This document shows positions 1-9,634 of a DNA stretch of 64,000 nt, piece after piece (positions within the stretch are counted from its first letter, which is position 1; each line of letters begins with the position of its first letter). A program made the translations under genes and the position numbers. Origin of the DNA: Sepioteuthis lessoniana (taxonomy: Eukaryota; Mollusca; Cephalopoda; Myopsida; Loliginidae); NCBI GenBank assembly GCA_963585895.1, contig OY757912.1, positions 80,418,154 through 80,482,153 on the forward strand, written 5' to 3'. The notes beneath the pieces were generated by a model. That model was given only the letters and a program-made list of their open reading frames with translations, was not told the origin of the DNA and did no database searches.

Positions 1-394
1 GGCGTCAATATATGGTGCTATGATATGACTGTCTGCGGATCTGTTGGTCTCTCTCTGTTTTGAACTAAAAAACTTCACTATTTATATTTTTGAGTAAAAT
101 AAAAGAGGATCAAAGTAAAATATTTTAAGTTTATTACAGGTCAAATAAAATTCAAATGCGCGGACGTCAGCTTAAACGCAACCCTTGACCTGTCTTAATC
201 TATCAGATTCAAAGAAATTACTTATTTATTTTGGAACCTATTTTTGTTTCTATGACGAATTCTTCTACAAGTTAGTTTTTGGTCCGCTTTTTCTAGAATA
301 TTCTATTCTATGTGTCCTTCGCTGATCGGTTTAAAAATATGAGAGTATAAATTCTATGTAAGTGAGATTTTGATCCTTTTTTTCTGGAATATTC
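1..394. promoter_or_regulatory. Upstream flank with two perfect heat-shock elements
   Basis: No gene is visible here. Two exact TTCnnGAAnnTTC heat-shock-element cores are present: TTCTAGAATATTC at 291-303 and TTCTGGAATATTC at 382-394. They lie about 90 bp apart, and the second ends exactly where the first 780 bp repeat begins. Three alternating GAA/TTC blocks are the minimum HSF1 trimer site, and two such sites before a promoter-like unit suggest a heat-inducible promoter. No heat-shock protein coding sequence is seen downstream in this window. The rest of 1-290 shows nothing I can assign. Confidence 0.45.
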
Positions 395-1173
395 TGTAGC
401 GGAAGGAATTTTCGTATTTTGGTTTGGCGCGCAATTTAATTCGACGCATAATTTCACCCAATCAGGATGACTTATCCTATTCACTCCGGATCTCCTTTCC
501 GGGCGCAGAAATTGGGTAAGCTGCCAAAAACAGTCTCTTTAGCTGAACAACTCCGTCCAGTGCAGACGTCTCACTGGCGGTTCTTCAATAGCAACAGCAG
601 CAGCAACATGGACACATGAGGGAACCTATCTAATTTATAGATCTCTTGCGTCTATTTCTTTTAGACCAAGGGATCCCAGTTGAATATGGGTTAGTACATT
701 CAATACGCCACGCACAGGAACAACTTTATATCACCCCCAAAATTGGCTATGTCGATACGATGCCTGATCCCGCTCCGGCACTTAGCTCTCATTTCACCTC
801 TGGGCAACATTTTTGGAGACACGCACGCCTCTCCCCAAAACCACCAGACACACAAAAATCACGGTGATTTCAAAGTTTGTTTCCTCAAACAGCAAACCTG
901 ACTTTTGCTCCATACGGCGAACATAACTCCCTCACTCGTCCAACAAGGCCTAAAAATAACTACACTTTTCGCACAGGCATTTAGCTGCAAAAATACCTTC
1001 TCCACTCTCCCATAACTCCATTCAGTCTCTTTATTTATTTCCTTTCCTACGAGGCTTGCAGCACAAACGCAAACTCTATTTTCCATACTGCAATTAAAAC
1101 CTATTCCTAAAAACATTTCGACATCTTGGAACTTCTCTCCCTTATATACCTAACAACAATTAGCGATGGAATT
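395..1173 (+). repeat. 780 bp direct repeat, copy 1 (LTR-like or promoter-like)
   Basis: This unit is clearly homologous along its length to 2620-3400, in the same orientation. Both begin TGTAGC, then share an E2F-like TTTGGCGCG (here 423-431), a CCAATCAGGATG block (CCAAT box, 458-469) and long pyrimidine-rich stretches. Both end at an AACAACAATTAG-like segment. The open frames inside are not conserved between copies, so it is not read as coding. A solo LTR or a duplicated gene promoter are the two likely explanations; neither is proven. It is richer in CpG than most of the window. Confidence 0.6.
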
Positions 1174-1321
1174 ACACTCTTACTCAACGTAAACACACAC
1201 ACACACGCACGTTACAACTTTTATCGCTAAAAACATAAAAACAAACAAATTCTTCACGCTAAAATTCCTATCTACGTGTTCTGAGTTGATTTATCTGAAA
1301 CTAAAGAAATGTGTATCCTAT

Positions 1322-1372
1322 AAGGGCTAATTGGATCAATCAGCTGGTCGCGCCAAGCCCTATTCGGATTTT
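1322..1372 (+). repeat. Short fragment shared with the LINE head at 40,700
   Basis: The words ATCAATCAGCTGGTC and AGCCCTATTCGGAT match, with a few changes, ATCAATCGGCTGGTC and AGCCCTCTTTTGGAT near 40708-40742, at the 5' side of the LINE ORF1 fragment. It is probably a small relic of the same LINE 5' region. The flanks (1174-1321 and 1373-1484) hold a short CA run at 1193-1208 and nothing else recognisable. Confidence 0.35.
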
Positions 1373-1486
1373 TTTAAAAAGAAAAAACATTTTCCTCACA
1401 TACGTCATGAATAATTTCCCCCAAAGATCCGAATTAGAGACAGTGGCAGTTGGGTCAATTGATTTGAAAGAAAAATGCTATATGAA

Positions 1487-1560
1487 TGGGGCACCCAGTG
1501 AGACTCGAACTCACTCGTGTAGGTTTGTTAGTCTCGCTTGCTAACCATTACACTTCCAGA
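1487..1560 (-). repeat. SINE family 1, tRNA-like head only
   Basis: Read on the minus strand this has an A-box-like TAATGGTTAGCAAGCGAG and a good B box GAGTTCGAGTCTCAC, spaced as in a tRNA. The 7-base acceptor arm that should pair with TGGGTGC is absent, so it is a SINE head rather than a functional tRNA. Similar heads appear at 15577 and, on the minus strand, at 7820 and 16130. Confidence 0.5.
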
Positions 1561-1874
1561 ACGATGAAGTTTACATAAATATATGACACAAAATAAACCA
1601 AGATTCTTCACATCGACACTGGTTCTGATACAAAACAAACAGAAATATTTATAATCTTGGAGAGAGACTTCTTTTGACAAAGCTATTTCCCTTTTTAATT
1701 AAAAAAATCAACACAGATTACTCCTAAAAGTATTTTTAAAAAAATGAAAAACAGGGCAATCTTAGTAGGGGTGAAAAAGAAAAAAAATGCAAATCTACTA
1801 TTAAAATGAACACCTTTCACGAAATGAAAATTAAACCATATTGGTATCAAAAACTGAATGGAAGAGTTCACGTT
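1561..1874. other. AT-rich spacer, nothing recognised
   Basis: Low-complexity A-rich sequence with no open frame, repeat match within the window or regulatory signal that I can support. Confidence 0.6.
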
Positions 1875-2075
1875 GCGTAATTGTTTAAGTGCTGTACTGC
1901 GACATCGTAGAAAGCGAATTCAGACTTCAGTCGCATTACACCCTTCGGAAAGGCATGAGCCTCCTTTTTTCCCCAGTTATAGGTTAAATTGTTCGACTAC
2001 TGTTCTTCTACAAGGATGGTAGTGGTATTAAATAACTCACGAAGATTGAGATGCCATTAATTAAAGAACCCAAAC
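1875..2075 (+). repeat. SINE family 1, body and tail
   Basis: It matches 29085-29295 through the conserved body 'ccttcggaaaggcatgag', 'cccagttataggttaaa', 'cttctacaaggatgg' and the tail 'ttgagatgccattaa'. The tRNA-like head is poorly preserved here. Between this copy and the next repeat (2076-2284) I see nothing further. Confidence 0.55.
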
Positions 2076-2284
2076 TAAAAACTGAACACTCTAAAGAGTG
2101 AAGTGCGAAGAACTCTCAGCGCCATTGAAAAAATGAAAAAGAAAAAAGTGAAAAGCTTAGGAATCATAAATACAAGGAGAGTGTCTATTAAAAAGAATAA
2201 TGAAGCCAGCTAAACAAATATCTACCCTATGACCTTTGGTATGCCAACCACTCCGAAAGAAATCAAGATATGCTACAACATTTA

Positions 2285-2575
2285 AAAAGTAGACCTTCCA
2301 GTCGGCTGGGGCTGTAGAATACGCCGACTGCATTTCTGCAAAGGTGTAAGATCCTCACCCCAAAGAGTGCCCTAGATCTGACACAAAACAATCTGATGGT
2401 GTGGCTCCAGTTCTTGAGGTTTGGGCAATGTGGAGTACCCCTTCATTGTCTTTACTCCCAGGTTCGTTTTGACCCAGAGTGGTTGTACCTGTTAGCGTTC
2501 TATCTATGAATCAAATAGAAATATTTAATTATTCACTCTAATTGAAACCATTTAACTGGGTGCAAACGAATGAAT
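2285..2575 (+). repeat. Interspersed repeat A, copy with intact CpG
   Basis: This is the first of about 16 copies in the window. Family hallmarks in order are 'gctggggctgtagaatac', 'ggtgtaagatcctcacccc', 'gacac.aaacaatctgatggtg', 'gtaccccttcattg', 'gacccagagtgg.tgtacctg' and 'tctatctatg..tcaaatagaa'. An 8-bp perfect stem, CAGTCGGC with GCCGACTG, encloses the 'tggggctgtagaatac' loop near the start. Other copies carry TpG or CpA where this one keeps CpG. Confidence 0.7.
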
Positions 2576-2619
2576 AATATTGAATTAAATTATTAGTGTT
2601 TGATAGCAGTACTTGGAGC

Positions 2620-3400
2620 TGTAGCAGAAAGAATTTCGTATTTTTGTTTGGCGCGTCAATTAATTTGACCGTTAAGGTCGACGCATATTTTCACCCAATC
2701 AGGATGGCTTATCCTATTCTTCCAGGACCATTTTTCCGGGCAGCACCAAATTGGGGAAAGCCCGCTAAACATTCTCTCTTCCTCAGAAGCTTTCGAAAAG
2801 GGCAGACGTATTTACTGTCCGCTCTCTTCATTAGCAGCCGCATCACGACACCATGAGGAAAGCCATCTAATTCATAGACCTCTTGAGTCTATTCTCATAG
2901 ACTAAGGGTTCCCAGTTGAATATGAATTAAATGAATTCAATACGCCACATACAGGAACAACTTTAAGTCGCCTTCAATTTTGGCTAAGTCGACTACGACG
3001 CAAAATTCCGCTCAGACATCCAGCCGCTTCATCCCTGGGCAACATTTTCTGGAGACTTTCACGCTTCTCTCCCCAAACGACCAGGACCACACATTCATGG
3101 ACGACGACAACGTTCCTGTCTTCAACCAGCAAACATGACTTTTGCTACACCTATGGCGACCCTATCTCACTCACACATTCAACAATGCCTTAACCGTAAC
3201 GCTGCACATTTCGCTCAAGCATTTAGCTGCTAAAATTCCTTCTCAACTTCATAACTATTTCCTTCCTTCCTTCCTACGAGACTTGCAGCATAAACGTAAA
3301 CCCTTTATTCCATGCTACCATTAAAAACCATCATAAAACCTTACAGCACCTTCGTTCTTCTCTCTCCTTTATTTTCCAACAACATTTAGTGAGGAAATAA
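2620..3400 (+). repeat. 780 bp direct repeat, copy 2 (LTR-like or promoter-like)
   Basis: This is the partner of 395-1173, starting TGTAGC, with the E2F-like TTTGGCGCG at 2647-2655 and the CCAATCAGGATGG block in the same order. It diverges from copy 1 by many substitutions and small indels but is alignable to its end. The 1.4 kb between copies contains only SINE and repeat-A material and no coding sequence. That argues against a young two-LTR element. The heat-shock elements before copy 1 are not present before copy 2. Confidence 0.6.
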
Positions 3401-3784
3401 CAATGTAACAATACGTAACATATTTCTTCATAGCTACAAGAAATACAATCAAGGGAGTGGGAGGAAAGAGAACAAACGAACAATATGCTTGGGTTAACTC
3501 AAAGCGCAAGAAGAGGAGTTATATACCATTGCATTACCTATGTGCATATGTAGACTAACGCAAGCGTGGATTTCTAGCAAAAATTCTACAACCCACGGGT
3601 AGTGCTGCCTCATCTTGACCTGTCTTCCCTCACTGCTACTGGACCCTCTCTCATGCCGACTGGTCACTTCTGCTGTCCGGTGTCGACTGGCCACTCGTGT
3701 CACCCTTCGCCAACTGACTTCCTCTGGGTTCCTTTGTCCAACTCTCTCCTGAGAGTTGGATAAAGTGACCCAGTTGGACAATAT
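3401..3784. other. Unassigned, with a short hairpin
   Basis: No gene is supported; the open frames on the minus strand lack any family match. A 9-bp perfect stem, CCAACTCTC with GAGAGTTGG and a 4-base loop, lies at 3738-3759. Confidence 0.5.
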
Positions 3785-4015
3785 CGCTAAAGAGCCATTT
3801 ATCTGTGTGCAAACAAATGTACTCTAAATAATTTAAAAATAAAATTACCGACAAACTATTCGCCTTCAAATTATATATATATAAACAGGATTTGGCATTA
3901 AATAATCATCCATAACTATGGGTTAAATAGTATCACGAATATATGGCTTTGCCATTAAATAACCCATGAAGGTTGATATGCCATAAAACCAAATAACCTA
4001 ACCTAACCTAACTTG
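3785..4015 (+). repeat. Repeat A 3' half fused to SINE family 1 tail
   Basis: The first half carries repeat-A words such as 'gtgtgcaaacaaatg', 'ataaaattaccgacaaactattcgc' and 'aaacaggatttggcattaaataa'. The second half switches to SINE family 1 words ('aactatgggttaaatagtatcac', 'ggttgatatgccataaaa'). It is either an insertion of one in the other or a recombinant, helped by their common tail. Confidence 0.55.
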
Positions 4016-4302
4016 AAAAAGTTGAGCAATTCCTCTTGCATCTCATTCATTATTACAATTGTCAGAGGTTTGGTATCAAGACTACCTTTTAACGAAAAGT
4101 AAATAAATTTACTATCTATACACCCCTGTTTGGTGTAAATGGGATTGTCTCATTCCCTATAAATCCTGGATGACACAACCTGTGTAACACTATGTAGGTG
4201 GTCCGCCAAGCAGACGACCCCTTTGTCTGTTTTGGTGCGAAACCAAACAAAGGCCGGAGCCCGCGATCTCGACGCGACCGGAAGTAGGAAGGGAACGCCA
4301 GG
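4016..4302. other. Unassigned
   Basis: Contains a short CpG-bearing stretch (4240-4300, 'cccgcgatctcgacgcgacc') leading into the hairpin at 4303. No coding or repeat match is recognised. Confidence 0.4.
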
Positions 4303-4357
4303 AAGGTTTCACCAAATGGCTCTTCAGGATTCCTGAACAGCCATTTGGTGAAACCTT
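4303..4357. repeat. Near-perfect palindrome, 27-bp arms
   Basis: The arms AAGGTTTCACCAAATGGC... and its complement, 4303-4329 and 4331-4357, pair with one mismatch (C against C at the 'GGCTCTTC'/'GAACAGCC' position) around a single T. Such a hairpin would extrude as a cruciform or fold in RNA. It lies in the CpG-richer first part of the window, outside any gene I can recognise. Confidence 0.85.
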
Positions 4358-5156
4358 GGTAGACTCACCCTTGACCATGTAGGAATTATTTTCATAATAT
4401 TCGCTCTATCTCGTGTATTGAGCACTTTATTATGCTTTAGCTTTGATAATTCTGTCGGTGTTTTTTGTTTTGACTAGACAAACGTGAAGCTTGATTATTT
4501 TCAAGTAGCACGTGCGTTTCCGTCTTTTCTTTTTTTACTGAATTTTTTTCCCAGATATCACTTTGTGGAATTTTTTTGTGTGTTTTTTTTGTTTTGTTTT
4601 ACGGCATATCAACCTCATCAGTCATTTAATGCCGAATCAAGTTAAAGAAAATAGGTCTGGAAAGAAATTTAAATGAGAGGTCTTAGGAATTAATGATAAA
4701 CTTTAGATTATTAGTTGGTTATTTGTTTTTTTTGTTTTTGCTTTTTTTAGGAGCTTATTTGTGGGAATCATGATCATACCCCCCCCAAAAAAAAAACTGT
4801 GAAACAGTTTGTAAGAATATATCTAGTAAAGAAAGGGTTTATAGAAGTAATTTGTTCTAATTGCAAGTTTCTTTAGATTTTTGTGTATAACTTCACTGTT
4901 TTTAGAAATGATATCGCATATGCGGATTCTTATAAGCCCCGAAAAGCCCGGTTTATTCCTACGTCAAGTAAAAGAATAAACCGTACTTCAACAGCAGTAG
5001 GGAAATGGGTGACAGCTTTTGAAGAAAGGAGACGAACGACTTTTAGTGTAACAAAATTTATATTCAACAACGACAACAATAAACAGGGTTTTACACCAAA
5101 TGGAACAAACAACGAATATGTAAGAGTTCAAAAAAGAGTTCAAGGTTCAGATAGGT
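4358..5156. other. Unassigned AT-rich spacer with a reversed repeat tail
   Basis: At about 4605-4645 the words 'gcatatcaacctcatcagtcatttaatgcc' are the shared SINE/repeat-A tail read on the minus strand. The rest is T-rich low-complexity DNA. The 92-codon frame near 4883-5161 has no recognisable family. Confidence 0.45.
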
Positions 5157-5292
5157 GGTAGGGTTTTGTAAGGTTTGTAAGGTTTAGTTGTAAGGTTGTT
5201 TTAAGATAAAGGTGTAAGATAAAGTTATAAGGTAAAAGTTTAAGGTAAGGTAAAGTAGGGTTTAAGGTAAGGTAAGGTAAGGTAAGGTTTTG
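5157..5292. repeat. (TAAGG)n-like simple repeat
   Basis: Degenerate runs of 'ggtaa', 'gtaagg' and 'taagat', ending in four or five clean GGTAA units at about 5265-5290. It is not the TTAGGG telomere unit. Confidence 0.75.
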
Positions 5293-6290
5293 CAGATAAA
5301 ATGCCTGCTGGAACTTAGCTGTGTGTCCTATTCCTTTTAACTTAGCATGTGCGTTCGTTGCTTTTGGGTCCTGGCAGGTGGAAGGTACCAAATACGTTTG
5401 CCGTCAAGGGCGGCTACGAATGGACCTGTTGCTAACAGCGGTGGGAGTGGAAGAAAAATGGAAGAATCTTCAGTCGTAGCTCTTTTTTTATAGTGGACAC
5501 CACGTGACCCCAAGGGGCTGCTGATATTCGGTGAAACAGGATCACCAGTTCCTTAACAAAATTTCTACACACATTATTTATTTCAGTGTTTTGGAACCGT
5601 TCCTTCATATTGTTTGCACTATAGAAGGTATCGTAGTCAACCCATTACTCATAACCCAAACAAAAACAAAACAAACCCCATTCGAAGAAGTGATGAGTCA
5701 CTGATGTCGTCAGCCAATAGTATTTAGGAACGAGTCATTAAGGGACTAAATCGCTTCGCACAGAACGTTCTTTTTAAAATATTAGATTCAACCTGTCTTT
5801 CTAATGCACTAATGGACAAAATAAGTAGTAATATAAAACACATGGTCGAAGCAGAACGACGCTTCTCACCATTATTTAGTAATAAATAGTAAATTCAGTG
5901 TACGTAGACCACAATGCATAGTAGCGCACAGTAGCTATGAAAGTAGCGGTATCAAACCAGGTCAAATCAGTTGGGCTGGACGTCAGCCAAGGGTGCGAGA
6001 GAAATCAGATTCTCCCCTGGTCGTTCTACGACCGAAGTCTAATCAGCAGCAGCTGCCCACGAGGTCTGCTCAAGGCTTCCCCTAAAGCTGACGTCCTGAT
6101 TCCAGCCGCAGACGACGCAGGAAGATTGCCAGTCTCTCAGCTTAAAAGCCCTTTTCAGGTCTACTCAGAAATCCTATCCAAACACCTCCTGAGACAGAAC
6201 AATGCAGCAGACACAACTAACAGCCTCTCAATCTAACAGCCCTTTTCAGGACTGATTCAGACATTCTAACCTAATACCCTTTGAGACAAC
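5293..6290. other. Unassigned, moderately GC-rich
   Basis: No family match. A frame of 99 codons at 5937-6236 begins at an ATG but shows no domain, signal peptide or conserved motif. It runs into the composition of the minisatellite that follows, so it is not called as a gene. Confidence 0.4.
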
Positions 6291-6965
6291 ACCAGCAGCT
6301 ACCTTCTTGCACCGGTGACCCCTTTCCTGTAGCAGCCGCTACCCTCTTGCACTGGTGACCACTTCCCTGCAGCAGCAAGTACCACTCCTGCACCAGCGAC
6401 CACTTCCCTGTAGAAGCAGCTACCAGTCCTGCACCGGCGACCACCTTCCTACACCAGCAGCTACCAGTTCCTGCACCAGAGCTACCAGCCTGGCTCCAGC
6501 GTCCACCTTCCTGCACCAGCGACCACCTTCCTGCACCAGCAGACACCAGCAACTACCAGTCCTGAACCAGTGACCACCTTCCTGCACCAGTGACTACCAT
6601 TCCTGAACCAGCGACCACTTTCCTGCACCAGCAGATACCAGTTCTGCACCAGCAACTACCAGTCCTGAACCAACGACCGCTTTCCTGCACCAGCGATCAC
6701 CTTCCTGCATCAGCGACTACCAGTCCTGAACCAGCAACCACTTTCCTGTAACCGCAGACACCAGCAACTACCAGTCCCAAACCAGCGACCCCTTTCCTGC
6801 ACCAGCGGACACCAGCAACTACCAGTCCCAAACCAGCGACCATTTTCCTGCATCAGCAGATACCAACATCTACCAATTCTGCACCGGCAACTACCAGTCC
6901 TGCGTCAGTGACCACCTATCCAACGAATACCTGTCTTGTACCAGCTATCCAGACCTGCTCCAGTG
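6291..6965. repeat. Minisatellite, about 20-bp alternating units
   Basis: Roughly thirty degenerate units alternate between 'cagcgaccactttcctgcac' and 'cagcaactaccagtcctgaac', 19-21 bp each, with occasional longer units containing 'cagacaccagcaactac'. The array keeps open frames on both strands, Thr/Pro/Ser/Gln-rich on +, because CpG and stop triplets are rare in the unit. No start, signal peptide or flanking exon is seen, so coding status is open. Confidence 0.75.
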
Positions 6966-7094
6966 ACAAGATCCTGTTTCAATGATCTCCCTCCAGTTGC
7001 AGCGATTGTTCGCTGTACACTTTTCCGATTCACGATTCCTACAGTTAAAGGAAAATTGAGAATAGGGAGTAAATCCCTCACAGAATTTTGCTGC

Positions 7095-7268
7095 TGTGCT
7101 GGAGCTCTCCTAGTGAAATATGCTGTTACTTATATCTGTGAATTAGTTCTGTCTTTGACCATGAGGTGTCCCAGAACTACCCTGCTGTGCTGTATTCTTA
7201 CTGGCAAAATGTGCTGTTGCCTATATCAAAGAATTTGTGCTGTCTTGACTCTGACCATGAGGTGTACA
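7095..7268 (+). repeat. Two-unit tandem duplication, about 90 bp period
   Basis: Unit 1 (about 7098-7168) and unit 2 (about 7188-7264) share 'tgctgtt.c.tatatc', 'tgctgtctt/tctgtcttt' and 'gaccatgaggtgt' in the same order. It follows directly after the minisatellite and may belong to the same locus. A 120-codon open frame spans it without a recognised motif. Confidence 0.5.
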
Positions 7269-8335
7269 ATTAAATTTGCTGACTTATACAAGTGCTGAAA
7301 GAATTGCTGAATGACCACCTTATGTGTTTGCATTGTTCACTGTATTCTTGACAGACAAGGGAACAGGCTTTTCCAAGAGATGTTTTTTGCCTAAGAGACT
7401 CTTGCAAATCTTTTTTTCCATTCATGCAACACCCCTTTTTTGAGTTTTGAGAACCAGCACTTTGTTGAAGACATATCAGTTCCTTATAATTCATGAGTGA
7501 CCCAGTGTTTTTTCAAAACAATTTGTGTCATTATTACTTGATTCAGTTTTTTGGCTGGTTGCTAAAATAGTAATTAATTTTAGCAACAAGTGTTCTTCTT
7601 CAAAACTTTGTAATTCCTTTTTATTTATTTTTTATTACTTGGTAATAAATTGTTCTTAGTTGTACACATGAAGCACATTTGTCTTTGTATTATTTCCTTT
7701 CTTTTTTTTCAAAATGCTGTTTTATTTTCCATGAAAGGTTTCATTTTTTTATAAGAATTAATCCTTTTACCTACACAGAACCTCAAAGTGAACCCTCTAT
7801 TTGATCCAAATATGAATATAATAGCATGACTGGAGTTCAAACTATGATGTTGCAGTCCAGCATGTTAGACATTATGCCAGGGGGTCTCCTCTCTGTGGTT
7901 TTCTATGATCTTATGCCACTTTTGGAATCAATAGTAAATTCTGTTATTTGCTTAATTCTTCAAGAAATTTTCAATATCTGAAAATTGTTGAAATTACTGA
8001 CCAGACAATGTTGCCTTAAGCAAAAGAGGCGATTGCTACTAGTAACTGGTTCAGAGAATATATAGCAAGTGGTAGAAATTTCTATCTCAGCTTCATAATA
8101 ATTTGCTCGATCCCATTTGCAGTAAGATAACAGGCATTATCAAACAGTAATAAATGTAACCATCAAAACCATAAGTTTAGGTACTTTAGACCACAGTCAA
8201 CATAGAAAACGCAAAGACATGTTCTTAGGAAATGCTAACTTTATAGCTTTAGAATTAAGCCAGTTCTAAAGAAAATAAAAAGTTTCATAAACACAAAACT
8301 TTACCTTAGAGAATTAACATGTCTGTTATGGGCTA
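7269..8335. other. AT-rich spacer with a SINE family 1 head
   Basis: At 7818-7892, minus strand, the words 'ggcataatgtctaacatgctggact' and 'gtttgaactcc' reproduce the A-box and B-box regions of SINE family 1. A small stem, TTGCTAAAAT with ATTTTAGCAA, sits near 7560-7587. The remainder has nothing I can assign. Confidence 0.45.
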
Positions 8336-8339
8336 TGTA

Positions 8340-8790
8340 AAATGTCACATGACAGTCATGGAAACCTTTTTCTTGATTTCTTTCTGCCTTTGGTCTTTGA
8401 ACAGCAGAGACATTGTCTCTGACCCTGTCAGGAAAGGGCAAAGTCATATGGGTGTATGATCCACACTTGTCAAGTAAGCCTTTTTCCATTTCTGACCCCT
8501 TCCATATACTGCTTGTTCATGGATTGATGTGTGTATGCTACCATGGGATAAATTTATATATTCTTTCTTTCAACATAACTAGTTTACATATTATGTATAT
8601 AAAAGATTAAATGTTCTTGTGTGTGTAAATGAACTTATCTTGTCTTTTCTTCCATTGTATTCAGTGGATATTCAGCATATTATAGATGTACTAATACTAA
8701 TGTTGGTCCTTACTGAGTGGGGAACTCAATTATATATCTTCCCTTTCTAATACTATCATCATTTTTTAATGTGAGCCTATATATTTACAA
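8340..8790 (+). repeat. Interspersed repeat D, copy 1
   Basis: Matches 11940-12370 in order: 'cacatgacagtca', 'ttggtctttgaacag', 'tttccatttctgaccccttccatatactg.ttgttcatgg', 'ttatcttgtctttt.ttcc' and 'tattcagt'. The 3' part also matches 18480-18670. There is no coding potential shared between copies. The family is not one I can name. Confidence 0.6.
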
Positions 8791-9630
8791 CTACAGGAAC
8801 TTAGTTATTTAAAGTGAAAGCTAACTCCAGTAGCAGGCATTTGCTGATAGCAGTTCAACTGTATACTTCTGTTTCAGCTCCCAGTTAGATGCACCACATA
8901 AATAGCCTGAGAGTAGCACATATGTGAAGTCACCTCATAGATTCCCCTGAGTTGCGATCAGTTCTTCTTCACACACACATTTATATTATTATATATTATA
9001 TTTATATTATTCCCTTCTTATGTTTGGTCATTACAAGGACACCCACAGAATTGTAGCCAATACCTTTGATACAAAATTTTTGGAAATAGAAGTAACTTAT
9101 TCCTTTCATGCCCACAGCTTTGTTTCATCTTAATTTTTCTTCTAAAAGTGTTTGTGTAAACTGCTAGGTTAATGCAAGTTGATGTGGGAAAAAATATTAA
9201 GGAGGAACATTCAAGGCCTGAAAATGGTTGTGCTAAGTCACTTATGGTGACTCTTTTTTTCCAATCAGAAGAAGTCTACAACAAAGTTGTTCAGGTTTTA
9301 ACAATGTGTATTCAATCAGTTTAAATTCTACCAATTTTACCCTTCCAGATCTTGTTTTGGGTGTGATATTAAAGACTGTTCTGGATCTAACCATGGATTT
9401 GTTCATTTTGGATTCTTTTAACAAACCTGTTTTCTATTGTCAGCACCTATCTTGTTCAAAAGTGACTTTTTTCTGTGTTGTAAAGCAAAAGATAAATGTT
9501 AGTATTGATTGTAAATTCACATGGAAGCTATTTTCTAGCTCTTGAAATTTTGTTAACACTTTGAACCTGAGTAGTGAGTATTTGTGCAGCTAACAAAGTT
9601 CATAAACCTGGGTGGCAGGAATTTAGGCCA
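8791..9630. other. AT-rich spacer, nothing recognised
   Basis: No conserved open frame, repeat match within the window or RNA gene is visible. Confidence 0.5.
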
Positions 9631-9634
9631 TGTA

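Noticed and set aside
1487-1560. A functional tRNA gene
   Set aside because: A and B boxes are present, but no acceptor stem can be formed, and similar heads recur as SINEs.
5157-5292. Telomere-like repeat
   Set aside because: The unit is GGTAA, not TTAGGG, and it is short and degenerate.
5937-6236. A 99-codon gene
   Set aside because: ATG start and reasonable length, but no motif, signal, splice context or family. It lies beside a minisatellite.
6936-7298. A 120-codon cysteine-containing protein
   Set aside because: The cysteines come from a two-unit DNA duplication, and the frame starts inside the minisatellite.
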